Shown: one piece after another, positions 1 to 8,514 of the stretch
Position numbering within the stretch: the stretch's first letter is position 1
How the letters are laid out: each line of letters begins with the position of its first letter
Assembly (NCBI RefSeq): GCF_003966735.1
Contig: NZ_AP017378.1
Coordinates: 3,599,501 to 3,663,500 of the forward strand
From: Desulfovibrio ferrophilus
GTDB lineage: Bacteria; Desulfobacterota; Desulfovibrionia; Desulfovibrionales; Desulfovibrionaceae
Reading direction: 5' to 3'
Length of the DNA: 64,000 nt
Translations under genes and position numbers: made by a program
The notes under the pieces: model-generated
Databases searched by the model: none
The model's input: the letters and a program-made list of their open reading frames with translations, nothing else
What the model was told of the DNA's origin: nothing

Positions 1-645
1 TCCAAAGTGGATGAATCGGACTCTCTGCACAAAATGCTGGATCGTATCAACAAGGCAGGGCGGCGTGCCAAGGATCTGGTGCAGTTGATGTTGGATTTCA
101 GCCGTCCAGCCGGGAGTGACCTGGATTTTGTGGACCTGGGCGCGATTGTTACTGAAGCCATGGACATGCTGTCGCCATCGTTGCCTGCTGGTATCCGTAC
201 GGATTTCTCCCCTCCTGGTACACCATGCCTGGTCAGGGCCAGTTCCACTCAAATGCACCAAGTTGCTTTGAATCTGCTTAAGAATGCAGTGGATTCCATG
301 GCTCAGACAGACGGCACGCTGAGCGTCACACTGGAGAGCGGGATCAGAGAGGACCCGGAAGGTGTTGTCTGTTTGCCCATGTTCGACAGGCTCGTCGAGC
401 CTGGCTGGCAGGATTGTGCTTGTGTGAAAATGGTTGTGCGCGACACGGGCGGTGGCATGGCCGAGGATGTTCGCCGCCGGGCTTTCGATCCGTTCTTCAC
501 CACTAAGGCTTCGGGCGAAGGCACAGGGATGGGGCTGGCTGTGGTGCACGGTATTGTTCAGAGTTATGGGGGCTGGATCGGCCTGGAAAGCGAGCCGGGG
601 CGTGGTTCGATGTTTACGGTTTGTTTGCCGCAGGCGGGGGAATAG
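1..645 (+). CDS. Sensor histidine kinase, C-terminal part (cut by window start)
   Basis: The reading frame is open from base 1, so the true start and the sensor part lie outside the window. What is visible is the end of the dimerisation helix (a stretch ending LMLDFSR, typical just after the phosphorylated His) and a full HATPase_c domain: N-box LLKNAVDS, G1 box DTGGGM, F-box DPFFTTK and G2 box GTGMGL. It would autophosphorylate with ATP and pass the phosphate to a response regulator. Three bases separate its stop from the NtrC-type regulator downstream, so the two are almost certainly a cognate pair. The signal sensed cannot be told from this fragment. Confidence 0.93.
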   Translation, partial: SKVDESDSLHKMLDRINKAGRRAKDLVQLMLDFSRPAGSDLDFVDLGAIVTEAMDMLSPSLPAGIRTDFSPPGTPCLVRASSTQMHQVALNLLKNAVDSMAQTDGTLSVTLESGIREDPEGVVCLPMFDRLVEPGWQDCACVKMVVRDTGGGMAEDVRRRAFDPFFTTKASGEGTGMGLAVVHGIVQSYGGWIGLESEPGRGSMFTVCLPQAGE

Positions 646-648
646 ACG

Positions 649-2118
649 ATGGCGAATGTTCTCGTGATTGATGACGACCAAATGATCTGTGAGATGATTG
701 CGGATATAGTTCAGGACGTCGGACATCACTGCGATCTGGCGCGATCCATCCGCGATGGTTTGGTCATGGCGCAGTCCGGGAAGTACGATGTAATCTTCCA
801 GGATGTGTATCTGGCAGATGGTATGGGGTTGGATATTCTGCCCCAGCTCAAGGACGCCCCTGGTGCGCCGGAAGTGGTGATCATTACCGGCGCTGGCGAG
901 GCACATGTGGCTGAGCGTGCCATGCGTGAAGGAGCCTGGGACTTTGTGGCCAAGCCGCTGGACCTCGAAGGGGTGATTGGCCCCCTGGAGCGCGCCCTGA
1001 AGTTTCGGGATGAGCGGCGTCGCCCTGCCGTGAAAAAGACAGTGCGCCGTGAGGGGATTGCTGGTTCAAGCCCGTTGATCCGGGCGTTGTTGGACACCGT
1101 CGCCATGGCTGGTGAAAGCGGTGCCAGTGTGCTGATCACCGGCGAGACCGGTACAGGCAAGGAATTATTCGCCCGGGCTATTCACGCCAACAGTCCGCGT
1201 TCGTCCATGCCGTTCGTGGTGGTGGATTGTGCCTCACTGCCTGAGACTCTTGTGGAATCCATTCTTTTCGGACACGTCAAAGGAGCTTTTACCGGAGCAG
1301 ACAAAGCCCGTGATGGCTTGGTCAAGTTGGCTGACGGAGGAACGCTCTTTCTGGATGAGGTGGGTGAACTGCCCTTTGCCATGCAGCGTGCTTTTTTGCG
1401 TGTATTGGAAGAGCGCATGTTTCGGCCAGTTGGGAGCAAAACTGAATTGAGCAGTGATTTCAGGCTGGTGGCAGCCACCAATCGTCATCTCGATGAAATG
1501 GTGGAGCTTGGTGATTTTCGCAAAGATTTATTGTATCGCATCCGGTCTTTTTCCATTGAGTTGCCTCCACTCAGGGAACGGGTTGAGGATATCGAGGAAA
1601 TAATCACTCGGCACATGTCGCGCATGGCGACTCAGGGGCGGTTCCCGCTTAAGGGATTTTCTCCGGAATTCGTGCATGCGTTGTCATCCTATCCCTGGCC
1701 GGGCAATGTGCGTGAGTTGGTCCAATGCCTTGAGCGTTCATTGGCGGCGGCGCATGCCGATAAAACCCTGTTTCTGACTCATCTTCCTGAGAACGTGCGG
1801 GTCAGCTACGCCCGGACATTGGTCAATCGGGAGGGCATCAGCAAGCCCCATCCCGGCACTGCACCCGTGATGAGGCCGGCTTCGCCGATGGCTGCGAGCG
1901 AGGCCGGACAGCAGCCGTTGAGCCCCGCACAGTCCGGGGCTATCGAGCCGTGGAGTTCCTTCCGCGAACGCATTGTGGGACAAGCCGAGAGCGAGTATTT
2001 TGAACGACTCATGGCCTTTACCCATGGCAATGTTAGGGAGTCTTGTGAGATTGCCGATGTTTCCCGGGCGCGACTGTACCAAATTCTGCAAAAGCGCGGA
2101 ATCAAGCGCTCGCATTGA
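649..2118 (+). CDS. NtrC-family sigma-54-dependent response regulator
   Basis: A 489-residue enhancer-binding activator with the full three-domain layout. The N-terminal receiver has the acidic pair near residues 8-10, phospho-acceptor Asp52 and Lys102. The AAA+ domain has Walker A GETGTGKE (165-172), the sigma-54 contact loop GAFTGA (212-217) and Walker B TLFLDE. The C-terminus carries a Fis-type helix-turn-helix around residues 460-485. A linker of about 50 residues rich in Pro, Ala and Ser lies between the AAA+ and DNA-binding parts. It directly follows a histidine kinase. Two tandem inverted repeats and a -24/-12-like element lie just downstream, before a small gene, so that gene is a likely target. 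The regulon beyond that is unknown. Confidence 0.95.
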   Translation: MANVLVIDDDQMICEMIADIVQDVGHHCDLARSIRDGLVMAQSGKYDVIFQDVYLADGMGLDILPQLKDAPGAPEVVIITGAGEAHVAERAMREGAWDFVAKPLDLEGVIGPLERALKFRDERRRPAVKKTVRREGIAGSSPLIRALLDTVAMAGESGASVLITGETGTGKELFARAIHANSPRSSMPFVVVDCASLPETLVESILFGHVKGAFTGADKARDGLVKLADGGTLFLDEVGELPFAMQRAFLRVLEERMFRPVGSKTELSSDFRLVAATNRHLDEMVELGDFRKDLLYRIRSFSIELPPLRERVEDIEEIITRHMSRMATQGRFPLKGFSPEFVHALSSYPWPGNVRELVQCLERSLAAAHADKTLFLTHLPENVRVSYARTLVNREGISKPHPGTAPVMRPASPMAASEAGQQPLSPAQSGAIEPWSSFRERIVGQAESEYFERLMAFTHGNVRESCEIADVSRARLYQILQKRGIKRSH

Positions 2119-2131
2119 GCATATCCTTCGC

Positions 2132-2156
2132 GATTGTCTATTAAACTTGGACAATC
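2132..2156. promoter_or_regulatory. Putative activator binding site 1 (inverted repeat)
   Basis: A perfect 7-base inverted repeat, GATTGTC and GACAATC, separated by 11 bases. It starts 13 bases after the stop of the NtrC-type regulator. Dyad sites of this size are typical of enhancer-binding activators. A second copy lies 33 bases further on (centre to centre, about three helical turns), which puts both on one face of the DNA. Confidence 0.65.
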
Positions 2157-2164
2157 TCCGTCTT

Positions 2165-2189
2165 ATTTGTCTTTTAAAGTTAGACAATT
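2165..2189. promoter_or_regulatory. Putative activator binding site 2 (inverted repeat)
   Basis: The second copy of the dyad: TTGTC and GACAA with the same 11-base spacer, and the same A/T-rich centre (TTAAA). It lies 125 bases upstream of the -24-like element, a normal distance for a sigma-54 enhancer. Binding by the upstream NtrC-type regulator is inferred from position and symmetry. Confidence 0.62.
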
Positions 2190-2313
2190 CCTGTTCGAGT
2201 ATACAGAAGAATGTTTCACTGTGCGCTGTGAAACCGGTTTGCCTTCCTTTGATGAACCCCCAGTTCTCTGTTTTTGTTTGGCTTCTCAATTAATCATATC
2301 GATTTTTTGAAAG

Positions 2314-2329
2314 TGGTACGCATCTTGTT
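2314..2329 (+). promoter_or_regulatory. Putative sigma-54 (-24/-12) promoter
   Basis: TGGTACG, four bases, then TTGTT. This matches the sigma-54 consensus TGGCACG-N4-TTGCW in spacing and in most positions, but has T in place of the usually conserved C of the -12 GC. It sits 24 bases before the start codon of the small zinc-ribbon gene and downstream of two enhancer-like dyads and a sigma-54 activator gene. Confidence 0.5.
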
Positions 2330-2353
2330 ATAGAGAGAGTGGAGGGCGAGACA

Positions 2354-2596
2354 ATGAGTACAGCAATTAATATTCAGAATCTGGCAGAGAAGGCCGAATG
2401 CGGAGGCGTTGCCCTGGAAGCTGCGAGGCTGTGTACTGTTTGCTGGACCGTCCATGACACTGAAGACTGCCCGGAATGTCGTGCTCGCCAATGGCTGTAT
2501 TTGGCCCCCCTGCTGCGAGGCTTCGATGACATTGGCGTTTCGGATATGCTTCGGCAGACCCTGCTCAATAAGGAAGTTGAATACCGGCTCATGTAG
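2354..2596 (+). CDS. Small zinc-ribbon-like protein, unknown function
   Basis: An 80-residue protein with Cys-X2-Cys, eight residues, Cys-X2-Cys (CTVC then CPEC), plus a Cys at about position 21, which suggests one structural zinc or iron site. The ATG at 2354 was chosen because GGAGGGCGAG lies just before it; an in-frame GTG at 2339 would place that ribosome site inside the gene. No signal peptide or membrane segment is seen. A tight terminator follows. It is probably the target of the adjacent sigma-54 activator, which makes it a candidate effector or small regulator of that two-component system. I do not recognise a family. Confidence 0.75.
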   Translation: MSTAINIQNLAEKAECGGVALEAARLCTVCWTVHDTEDCPECRARQWLYLAPLLRGFDDIGVSDMLRQTLLNKEVEYRLM

Positions 2597-2648
2597 CCGA
2601 ATATATTTGGTCTGTAGGCGTACCTCCTGCGTAGCCTGCAGATCTGGT

Positions 2649-2678
2649 GAGACGGCTCCCCCCCTATAAGGCCGTCTC
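2649..2678 (+). other. Hairpin after the zinc-ribbon gene
   Basis: GAGACGGC pairs with GCCGTCTC around a C-rich loop. It lies just ahead of a stronger terminator hairpin and may aid termination or protect the 3' end of the transcript. Confidence 0.5.
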
Positions 2679-2691
2679 GCTCCCCCCCGAT

Positions 2692-2729
2692 GCCGCCTTC
2701 TCTCCCCCCGAGAAGGCGGCTTTCTTTTT
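2692..2729 (+). terminator. Rho-independent terminator
   Basis: A perfect 11-base stem (GCCGCCTTCTC with GAGAAGGCGGC), a C-rich loop and a T-rich tail. It ends transcription of the zinc-ribbon gene. Confidence 0.85.
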
Positions 2730-2857
2730 GGTTCCAACATAATGAATCAATTGACTTTTGATTTCATGTGAAGCCTTTTCGAACAGAGATTGTTTCACGG
2801 GCTTTCCATTTGCCCGCAGGGTTGGTATTGAACGTCCATCCTGGGAGGGGTAACCAC

Positions 2858-3658
2858 ATGAAACGAACGCGTCTGTTGTTAAAAATCATACTGGGTGTCG
2901 TCCTGTACGCCCTGGCCGTGCTGACCACAGCCGCCGCAGTGAAGGCCGAGCAAGGAACGGACACTCTGTTCCAGGTTTCGACCATCGATGCCTTGCTGGA
3001 TGGGGTCTATGACGGGGCTATGCCTGTGACGCAATTGACTGCCAAGGGCAATGCAGGTTTGGGGACGTTTCACGCTTTGGATGGTGAAATGGCCGTGATC
3101 GACGGCATTGTCTACCAGGTCCGGGCGGATGGTTCGGTGCGAGTGGCACAACCCGAGGCGAGTACTCCCTTTGCGGCGGTGACCCCCTTTGAGGCCGATT
3201 TCGAATTGACCCTGGGCAACGTAGCCTCCATGCGCGAACTGACTTCGGCTTTGGAATCCCTGCTGCCCAATCCCAATATTTTTTATGCCATCCGGGCCAC
3301 AGGCCGGTTCAGCAAAGTCAAGACGCGCAGTGTGCCCCGTCAGGAGAAGCCTTATCCTCCGCTCAAGGTGGTGGCTGCCAACCAGCCGGTGTTCCATTTC
3401 GCCGATGTTCCGGGTGATATTGTGGGCTTCTGGTCGCCTGCGTTCGTCAAGGGTGTGGGGGTGCCTGGGTTCCATTTGCACTTCCTCAACGCTGAGCGCA
3501 CAGGAGGGGGGCACATGCTGGATTGTTCCTTCGAGAACCTGACCCTGACCCTGGACGCGACACCTGCCTTTACCGTTGTCCTGCCTCAGAGTGAGGACTT
3601 TGCTACCACCGACCTTGCCCGTGACCGGGCAGAGGACCTGCATAAGGTTGAGAAATAG
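2858..3658 (+). CDS. budA: Alpha-acetolactate decarboxylase, predicted exported
   Basis: Converts 2-acetolactate to acetoin (EC 4.1.1.5). The 266-residue product has the family zinc site: His206 and His208 in HLHF, and His219 eleven residues on. The conserved region around FHALDGEMAVIDG is also present. The ATG at 2858 follows GGGAGGGG by a normal spacing, and gives an N-terminus of Lys/Arg, a long hydrophobic stretch (about 8-28) and an Ala-X-Ala-like site near residue 30, so the enzyme is probably secreted to the periplasm. The Klebsiella enzyme is cytoplasmic, while the Brevibacillus one is secreted. No acetolactate synthase or butanediol dehydrogenase lies nearby, so its source of substrate is unclear. 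Confidence 0.88.
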   Translation: MKRTRLLLKIILGVVLYALAVLTTAAAVKAEQGTDTLFQVSTIDALLDGVYDGAMPVTQLTAKGNAGLGTFHALDGEMAVIDGIVYQVRADGSVRVAQPEASTPFAAVTPFEADFELTLGNVASMRELTSALESLLPNPNIFYAIRATGRFSKVKTRSVPRQEKPYPPLKVVAANQPVFHFADVPGDIVGFWSPAFVKGVGVPGFHLHFLNAERTGGGHMLDCSFENLTLTLDATPAFTVVLPQSEDFATTDLARDRAEDLHKVEK

Positions 3659-3674
3659 GACTTTGGTTCGGAAG

Positions 3675-3750
3675 TCTCGAGGGTCGCTTTGGGCGCCTCG
3701 AGATCCAGAGAAGAATTGAAAATGGCCGCCTCCCTCGTGGAAGCGGCCCT
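3675..3750. terminator. Intergenic hairpins between convergent genes
   Basis: Two hairpins: TCTCGAGG with CCTCGAGA, then GGCCGC (3724-3729) with GCGGCC (3743-3748) followed by CTTTGTTG. The genes either side converge here, so this is a likely two-way terminator, although the T-tract is modest. Confidence 0.6.
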
Positions 3751-3776
3751 TTGTTGTGTGCGATTGCAGATGGTTG

Positions 3777-5078
3777 TTACAGCGTGCGTTTATCCACGAC
3801 GCGCTGAGTCTTGCAGGCATCCGTGTCAAAGAGGCTGGAGCGTTCCACGATACGGACGTCGAAGCCTACACCCAACACGGATTCCAGGCGCTTGCGAATG
3901 GTGGCGCACATCTGTTGGTGCTTCTTGATCTCGTCGAAAAATTCATCGGTGGCGGCTTCCACCATGACCGTGCCCTTGTCCAGCACGCCGTCCCGTTCCA
4001 GAATGACCTGATAGCAGGGGTCAACGCCTTCGATCTGAGCCAGCACGTTTTCCACCTGTTTGGGGTACACGTTGATGCCCTTCAAGATGAACATGTCATC
4101 CGTACGGCCCTGGATGCGATCGATGCGCATGTGCGTCCTGCCACAGGGGCATTGACCGGGGATCAGCCGTGTCAGATCGCCAGTGCGGAAGCGCAGCATG
4201 GGGAAGGCTTCCTTGGTCAGGGTGGTCAGCACCAACTCGCCCACTTCACCCTCGGGGACCGGCTCTAGGGTCTCGGGGTCGATGATCTCGGCCAGGAAAT
4301 GGTCCTCGTTGATGTGTAGACCACCTCGCTCCAGGCATTCGCCAGCAACGCCCGGGCCCATGATTTCGGACAGTCCGTAGTTGTCCGTGGCCGTCAGCTT
4401 CAGGCCATCCTGAATGCGACCCCGCATGGCCTCGGACCAGGCTTCGCCGCCGAAGAGCCCCCGTTTCAGAGTCAGGGCGTTGGTGTTGATGTCCTGTTTG
4501 CGCATGGCCTCGGCCAGGTACAGGGCATAGCCCGGAGTGCACAGCAGGGCTGTGGTTTTGTAGTCTTGAATGATCTGGATCTGGCGGTCGGTGTTGCCAG
4601 AGGAGCTTGGGACTACGGAGGCTCCGAGCAATTCGGCCCCGTAGTGGAAGCCGAAGCCTCCGGTGAACAGACCGTAGCCAAAGGCGATCTGGACCACATC
4701 GTCCTTGGTGACGCCGCCAGCGGTGAGCACGCGCGCGGCCAGTTGCGCCCAGCGCTTGACGTCGTTCTTGGTGTAGCCCACCACCACTGCCTTGCCCGTA
4801 GTCCCGGATGAGGCATGCAGGCGCACGACTTCGCGCATGGGGACAGCGAACATGTCGTAAGGGTAGTTGTCGCGCAGATCGGATTTGCTGGTGTAGGGCA
4901 GTTGACGCACGTCATCGAGGGTGCGCACATCGTCCACATCCAGGTCCATGTCCTCGAACTTCTTGCGGTAGAACGGCACATTGCGCGACAGGCGGTACAG
5001 CGTTGACTGTAGCCGCTCAAGCTGAAGCTGGGTCAGCTCGTCGCGGCTCATGCATTCGTTCTTCTTGTCGAAGTACAT
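3777..5078 (-). CDS. paaK: Phenylacetate-CoA ligase
   Basis: A 433-residue AMP-forming acyl-CoA ligase (EC 6.2.1.30). The ATP/AMP loop SSGTTGK is at 90-96, followed by the PaaK-type sequence of the adenylation domain and the C-terminal AMP-binding domain (RTGD, then GRTDDM). An AAGGAGCC ribosome site precedes the ATG. In many anaerobes such ligases handle aryl acids from aromatic amino acid breakdown. The gene lies 71 bases downstream of a Liv-type amino acid transporter on the same strand, which fits uptake followed by oxidation of amino acids or related acids. The true acid substrate is inferred and could be another aryl acid. Confidence 0.9.
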   Translation of the reverse strand: MYFDKKNECMSRDELTQLQLERLQSTLYRLSRNVPFYRKKFEDMDLDVDDVRTLDDVRQLPYTSKSDLRDNYPYDMFAVPMREVVRLHASSGTTGKAVVVGYTKNDVKRWAQLAARVLTAGGVTKDDVVQIAFGYGLFTGGFGFHYGAELLGASVVPSSSGNTDRQIQIIQDYKTTALLCTPGYALYLAEAMRKQDINTNALTLKRGLFGGEAWSEAMRGRIQDGLKLTATDNYGLSEIMGPGVAGECLERGGLHINEDHFLAEIIDPETLEPVPEGEVGELVLTTLTKEAFPMLRFRTGDLTRLIPGQCPCGRTHMRIDRIQGRTDDMFILKGINVYPKQVENVLAQIEGVDPCYQVILERDGVLDKGTVMVEAATDEFFDEIKKHQQMCATIRKRLESVLGVGFDVRIVERSSLFDTDACKTQRVVDKRTL

Positions 5079-5149
5079 TCAAGGCTCCTTGATTCGAACG
5101 TTTCCCTGGTCAATGACCCTGGGGATGTCCGGGGTACGACCCCGGTAAT

Positions 5150-5884
5150 TTATTGATTCACGTCCAGGTCGCGGCCCAGATAGGCGCGCTGTACATCCCT
5201 GTTTTCCAGTAATTCCTCACTCGGTCCCTGGAGGATAATGCGTCCTGTCTCCAGAACATAGCCGCGGTCTGCACTGCGCAGAGCCATGCGGGCGTTCTGT
5301 TCCACCACCAGCACGGTCAGGTCGAACCGGTCACGCAACTCCCGGATATGGCGAAAGATCTCGCGGGTGATCTGCGGAGCCAGGCCCATGCTGGGTTCGT
5401 CCAGCAACAGCACCCGGGGCCGGGCCATGAGCGCACGACCAATGGCCAGCATCTGCTGTTCGCCGCCGGACAGGGTCCCGGCGGCTTGATTGCGGCGCTC
5501 ACCCAGTACCGGGAACATATCATACATGGCCTGGATGTCGCGGGCCACCTTGGCGCGGGACTTGAGGGAGAAGCGGTTGAAAGCCCCGAGGAGGAGGTTG
5601 TCTTCGACCTTCATGGGTTTGAAGACCAGCCTGCCTTCGGGCACATGCGAGACGCCCAGCTTGACGATGGTGTTGGCTCGGGCGCGGGTGATGTCTTGTC
5701 CGTCGAATTCGATAGTGCCTTCGGTCGGACGATTCAACCCGGAGATGGTGGTCAAGAGCGTGGTCTTGCCCGCTCCGTTGCCGCCGATGAGCGCCACGAT
5801 CTCGCCTTTGTCCACGTGCAGGGATGCGCGTTTGACCGCATGGATCTTGCCGTAGAATACGTCGATATTTCTGAGTCTCAGCAT
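5150..5884 (-). CDS. livF: Branched-chain amino acid-type ABC transporter ATPase LivF
   Basis: A 244-residue ATPase with Walker A GGNGAGKTT (34-42), signature LSGGEQQ (138-144) and Walker B LLLDEP (159-164). Length and the conserved VPEGR sequence fit the LivF subgroup. It starts two bases after the stop of livG, so the two ATPases are made together and would form the heterodimer that drives LivHM. The substrate may be branched-chain or aromatic amino acids; the neighbouring aryl-CoA ligase hints at the latter. Confidence 0.95.
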   Translation of the reverse strand: MLRLRNIDVFYGKIHAVKRASLHVDKGEIVALIGGNGAGKTTLLTTISGLNRPTEGTIEFDGQDITRARANTIVKLGVSHVPEGRLVFKPMKVEDNLLLGAFNRFSLKSRAKVARDIQAMYDMFPVLGERRNQAAGTLSGGEQQMLAIGRALMARPRVLLLDEPSMGLAPQITREIFRHIRELRDRFDLTVLVVEQNARMALRSADRGYVLETGRIILQGPSEELLENRDVQRAYLGRDLDVNQ

Positions 5885-5886
5885 GG

Positions 5887-6666
5887 CTAGGTCTCGTCAT
5901 CCTCGCCCAGATAGGCCCTGATGACCTCCGGGTTTTTCTGCACTTGCTGCGGTGAACCCACAGCAAGGTCCTTGCCGTAGTTGAGCACCATGATCTCATC
6001 AGAGATGCCCATGACCAAATCCATGTCATGTTCCACCAGGACCACGGTCACTCCCAGCTCGCTGCGGATGCGGCCGATGAGTTTTCCAAGGGCCTTGGTC
6101 TCTTTCATGTTCAGTCCGGCGGCAGGCTCGTCCAGCAGCAGCAATTCGGGCTCGGAGGCCAGGGCGCGCGCCAGTTCCATGGCCCGTTGTTGACCAAAGG
6201 CCAGGTCACCGGACGGGGCCTGGGCCAGTTCCGCCAGTTCCACGAATTCTAGCTTGTTCATTGCCAGTTCGGTGCAGCGGCGCTCCTCGCGGTGATAGCG
6301 TGGGGTCTTGAGCAGGCAATCCAGCACCGAGTATTTCACATGACGGTGGCAACCGGTCATGACGTTCTCGATGACCGACATGTTGGAGAATACTTCCAGA
6401 TTCTGGAAGGTGCGCACCACGCCGGCCTGACCGCGCTTGTATGTGGGCAGGTCCGTGATTTCGTTTCCAGCAAAGCCGATATGGCCTTCATTGGCCTGGA
6501 CCATACCGGTGATGGCGTTGAGCAGGGTGGTCTTGCCCGCGCCGTTGGGGCCGATGATGCTGGTCACGGCGCCTTTTTTTGCATTGAAATTCACGCCGTC
6601 CAGGGCCACGACTCCGCCAAAGCGGACGGTGACGGCTTCGCAGGCGAGCAGGGGGGTGCTATTCAT
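5887..6666 (-). CDS. livG: Branched-chain amino acid-type ABC transporter ATPase LivG
   Basis: A 259-residue ATPase with Walker A GPNGAGKT (39-46), signature LAFGQQR (155-161, a known LivG variant of the usual LSGGQ) and Walker B LLLLDEP (175-181). The ATG at 6666 is preceded by AGGAGGG at good spacing; longer in-frame extensions lack one. Its first bases overlap the end of livM by eight, a sign of coupled translation. Confidence 0.95.
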   Translation of the reverse strand: MNSTPLLACEAVTVRFGGVVALDGVNFNAKKGAVTSIIGPNGAGKTTLLNAITGMVQANEGHIGFAGNEITDLPTYKRGQAGVVRTFQNLEVFSNMSVIENVMTGCHRHVKYSVLDCLLKTPRYHREERRCTELAMNKLEFVELAELAQAPSGDLAFGQQRAMELARALASEPELLLLDEPAAGLNMKETKALGKLIGRIRSELGVTVVLVEHDMDLVMGISDEIMVLNYGKDLAVGSPQQVQKNPEVIRAYLGEDDET

Positions 6667-7621
6667 GGGGCACCCTCCTGGCCATGGCCGCCTTGAACAG
6701 TCTGGTGATGCCACCCGCGATTCCATCGGGCAGGTACATCATGCCCAGGACCAGAATGCCACCGTAGAGCAGGGTTTCGATATCTTCGAAGGCCCGCAGA
6801 AATTCCGGCAGCACGGAGAGAAAGATAGCGCCCGCCACCGCGCCCCAGACATTGGCCATGCCGCCCAGAACCACCATCACGATGAGTGTGACCGAGAAGT
6901 GGAAGCCAAAGGAGGATGGGGCCACGAAGGACAGATAGTGTGCGTAGAGCACGCCCGCCACGCCTGCGTATCCCGCCGAGAGCACGAAGATGAAACGCTT
7001 GTAGGCGGCAATGTCGATGCCCGAGACCTCGGCGGCTTTTTCGCTGGTATGGATGGCGCGCATGGCGCGTCCGATGCGCGAGTCGATGAGATTCAGGGAC
7101 AGCAGAACGATGAGCGTCAGCACCCCCGCCACCAGAAAATAGTAGGACAGGTCGGATTCAAAGGCGAATCCGAACAGCTCCAACCGGGGGACTCCCACGA
7201 ATCCGCTGGGGCCACCGGTCAGCTCGATGGATTCATTGAAGACGATGTAGACGATGAGCCCGAAGCCTAGGGTTGCCATGGCCAGATAATGGCCCGACAG
7301 CTTCAGCGTGGGGATGCCGATCAGATACGCGGTGACGACAGTCAGTAACACACCTGCCACAAGTCCGGCCTCCATGGGCCAGCCGTAGGTGGTGGTCAGA
7401 ATGGCTGTGGTGTAGGCAGCAAGGCCATAGAAGGCACCGTGGCCCAGTGAAATCTGCCCTGCATAGCCCAGCAGCAGGTTCAGCCCGATGACGATGATGG
7501 CATTCAGAAAAGCCAGGATCAGGGTGCTGACGTAATAGTCGTTGGTCAGCAGAAAGGGCAGGGCTGCCGCCAGGGCGGCGAACATGGCAACGCCGAGGGT
7601 GTTTTTTTTGCCTGTTGTCAT
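6659..7621 (-). CDS. livM: Branched-chain amino acid-type ABC permease LivM
   Basis: A 320-residue inner-membrane permease with about eight to ten hydrophobic segments and the family sequences GYAGQISLGHGAF and GGMANVWGAVAGA. The ATG at 7621 starts four bases after the livH stop. An in-frame upstream extension lies inside livH and is unlikely. With LivH it forms the membrane channel of the transporter. Confidence 0.94.
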   Translation of the reverse strand: MTTGKKNTLGVAMFAALAAALPFLLTNDYYVSTLILAFLNAIIVIGLNLLLGYAGQISLGHGAFYGLAAYTTAILTTTYGWPMEAGLVAGVLLTVVTAYLIGIPTLKLSGHYLAMATLGFGLIVYIVFNESIELTGGPSGFVGVPRLELFGFAFESDLSYYFLVAGVLTLIVLLSLNLIDSRIGRAMRAIHTSEKAAEVSGIDIAAYKRFIFVLSAGYAGVAGVLYAHYLSFVAPSSFGFHFSVTLIVMVVLGGMANVWGAVAGAIFLSVLPEFLRAFEDIETLLYGGILVLGMMYLPDGIAGGITRLFKAAMARRVPHE

Positions 7622-7625
7622 GGCC

Positions 7626-8507
7626 TTACACCCGGTCCGAGCTGGCTTGGCCAAACAGGCCCGAAGGCTTTACGAACAAGAGCAGCAGCAGGATGATGAA
7701 GGTGAAGGCGTCTTTGTAGGCCGAGGAGATGAACCCGGCTCCAAAGGATTCCAGCACGCCAAGGATGAGTCCGCCCGCAGCCGCGCCGAAGGGGTTGCCC
7801 AGACCGCCAGTGATACATGCGGCAAAGCCCTTCAAGCCAAGCAGGATGCCCACATCGTAGCTGGTCAGCGTCAGTGGTGCGAGGATGGCTCCGCCCACGG
7901 CGCCAACCAGTGCCGAGATCATGAAGGACAAGAGCACCATGCGCCGGACGTCGATGCCAACCAGAAAGGCCGCTTTGACATCATAGGAGCAGGCCAGCAT
8001 GCCCTTGCCATAGATGGTGCTGGAGAAAAACAGCTTCAGGCCGGCCAGCATGGCCAGAGTGATGGCGAGTACCCAGATGGTCTGGGGCAGCATGGCCGCG
8101 CCACCGATGTGGATGGGCTGCATGCCTGAAAAATGTGGCAGGGCAAAGGTGTCCTTGCCCCAGGCCAGCATGGCAAGGCCCCGGATCAGAATGGAAACGC
8201 CGATGGTGATGATGATCAACTGAATCACACTGGCGTTCTTGACCGGACGGATTGTGAAGCGCTCGAAGACCGCTCCCACTGCCACGGACACCATCACTGC
8301 CAGTACGATGGCCGGGACCAGGGCCAGGCCCAGCGCCTTCATGAAGAAGACGCTGAGCATGCCCCCGAGCATCACGAACTCGCCCTGAGCGAAGTTGATG
8401 ACACCCGTGGTATTGAAGATGATGGTAAAACCCAGTGCCGTCAGGCCGTAGGTACTGCCCACGGTCAGGCCGGACACCAGGTATTGCAGTATCGATGCGA
8501 GATCCAT
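7626..8507 (-). CDS. livH: Branched-chain amino acid-type ABC permease LivH
   Basis: A 293-residue membrane permease with the LivH hallmarks VGSTYGLTALGFTIIF, INFAQGEF and the cytoplasmic loop sequence KGFAACITGGLGNPFGA, which contacts the ATPase. The ATG at 8507 follows the stop of the binding-protein gene by seven bases. A longer reading frame upstream runs into that gene and is rejected. Confidence 0.94.
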   Translation of the reverse strand: MDLASILQYLVSGLTVGSTYGLTALGFTIIFNTTGVINFAQGEFVMLGGMLSVFFMKALGLALVPAIVLAVMVSVAVGAVFERFTIRPVKNASVIQLIIITIGVSILIRGLAMLAWGKDTFALPHFSGMQPIHIGGAAMLPQTIWVLAITLAMLAGLKLFFSSTIYGKGMLACSYDVKAAFLVGIDVRRMVLLSFMISALVGAVGGAILAPLTLTSYDVGILLGLKGFAACITGGLGNPFGAAAGGLILGVLESFGAGFISSAYKDAFTFIILLLLLFVKPSGLFGQASSDRV

Positions 8508-8514
8508 GTTCCGA

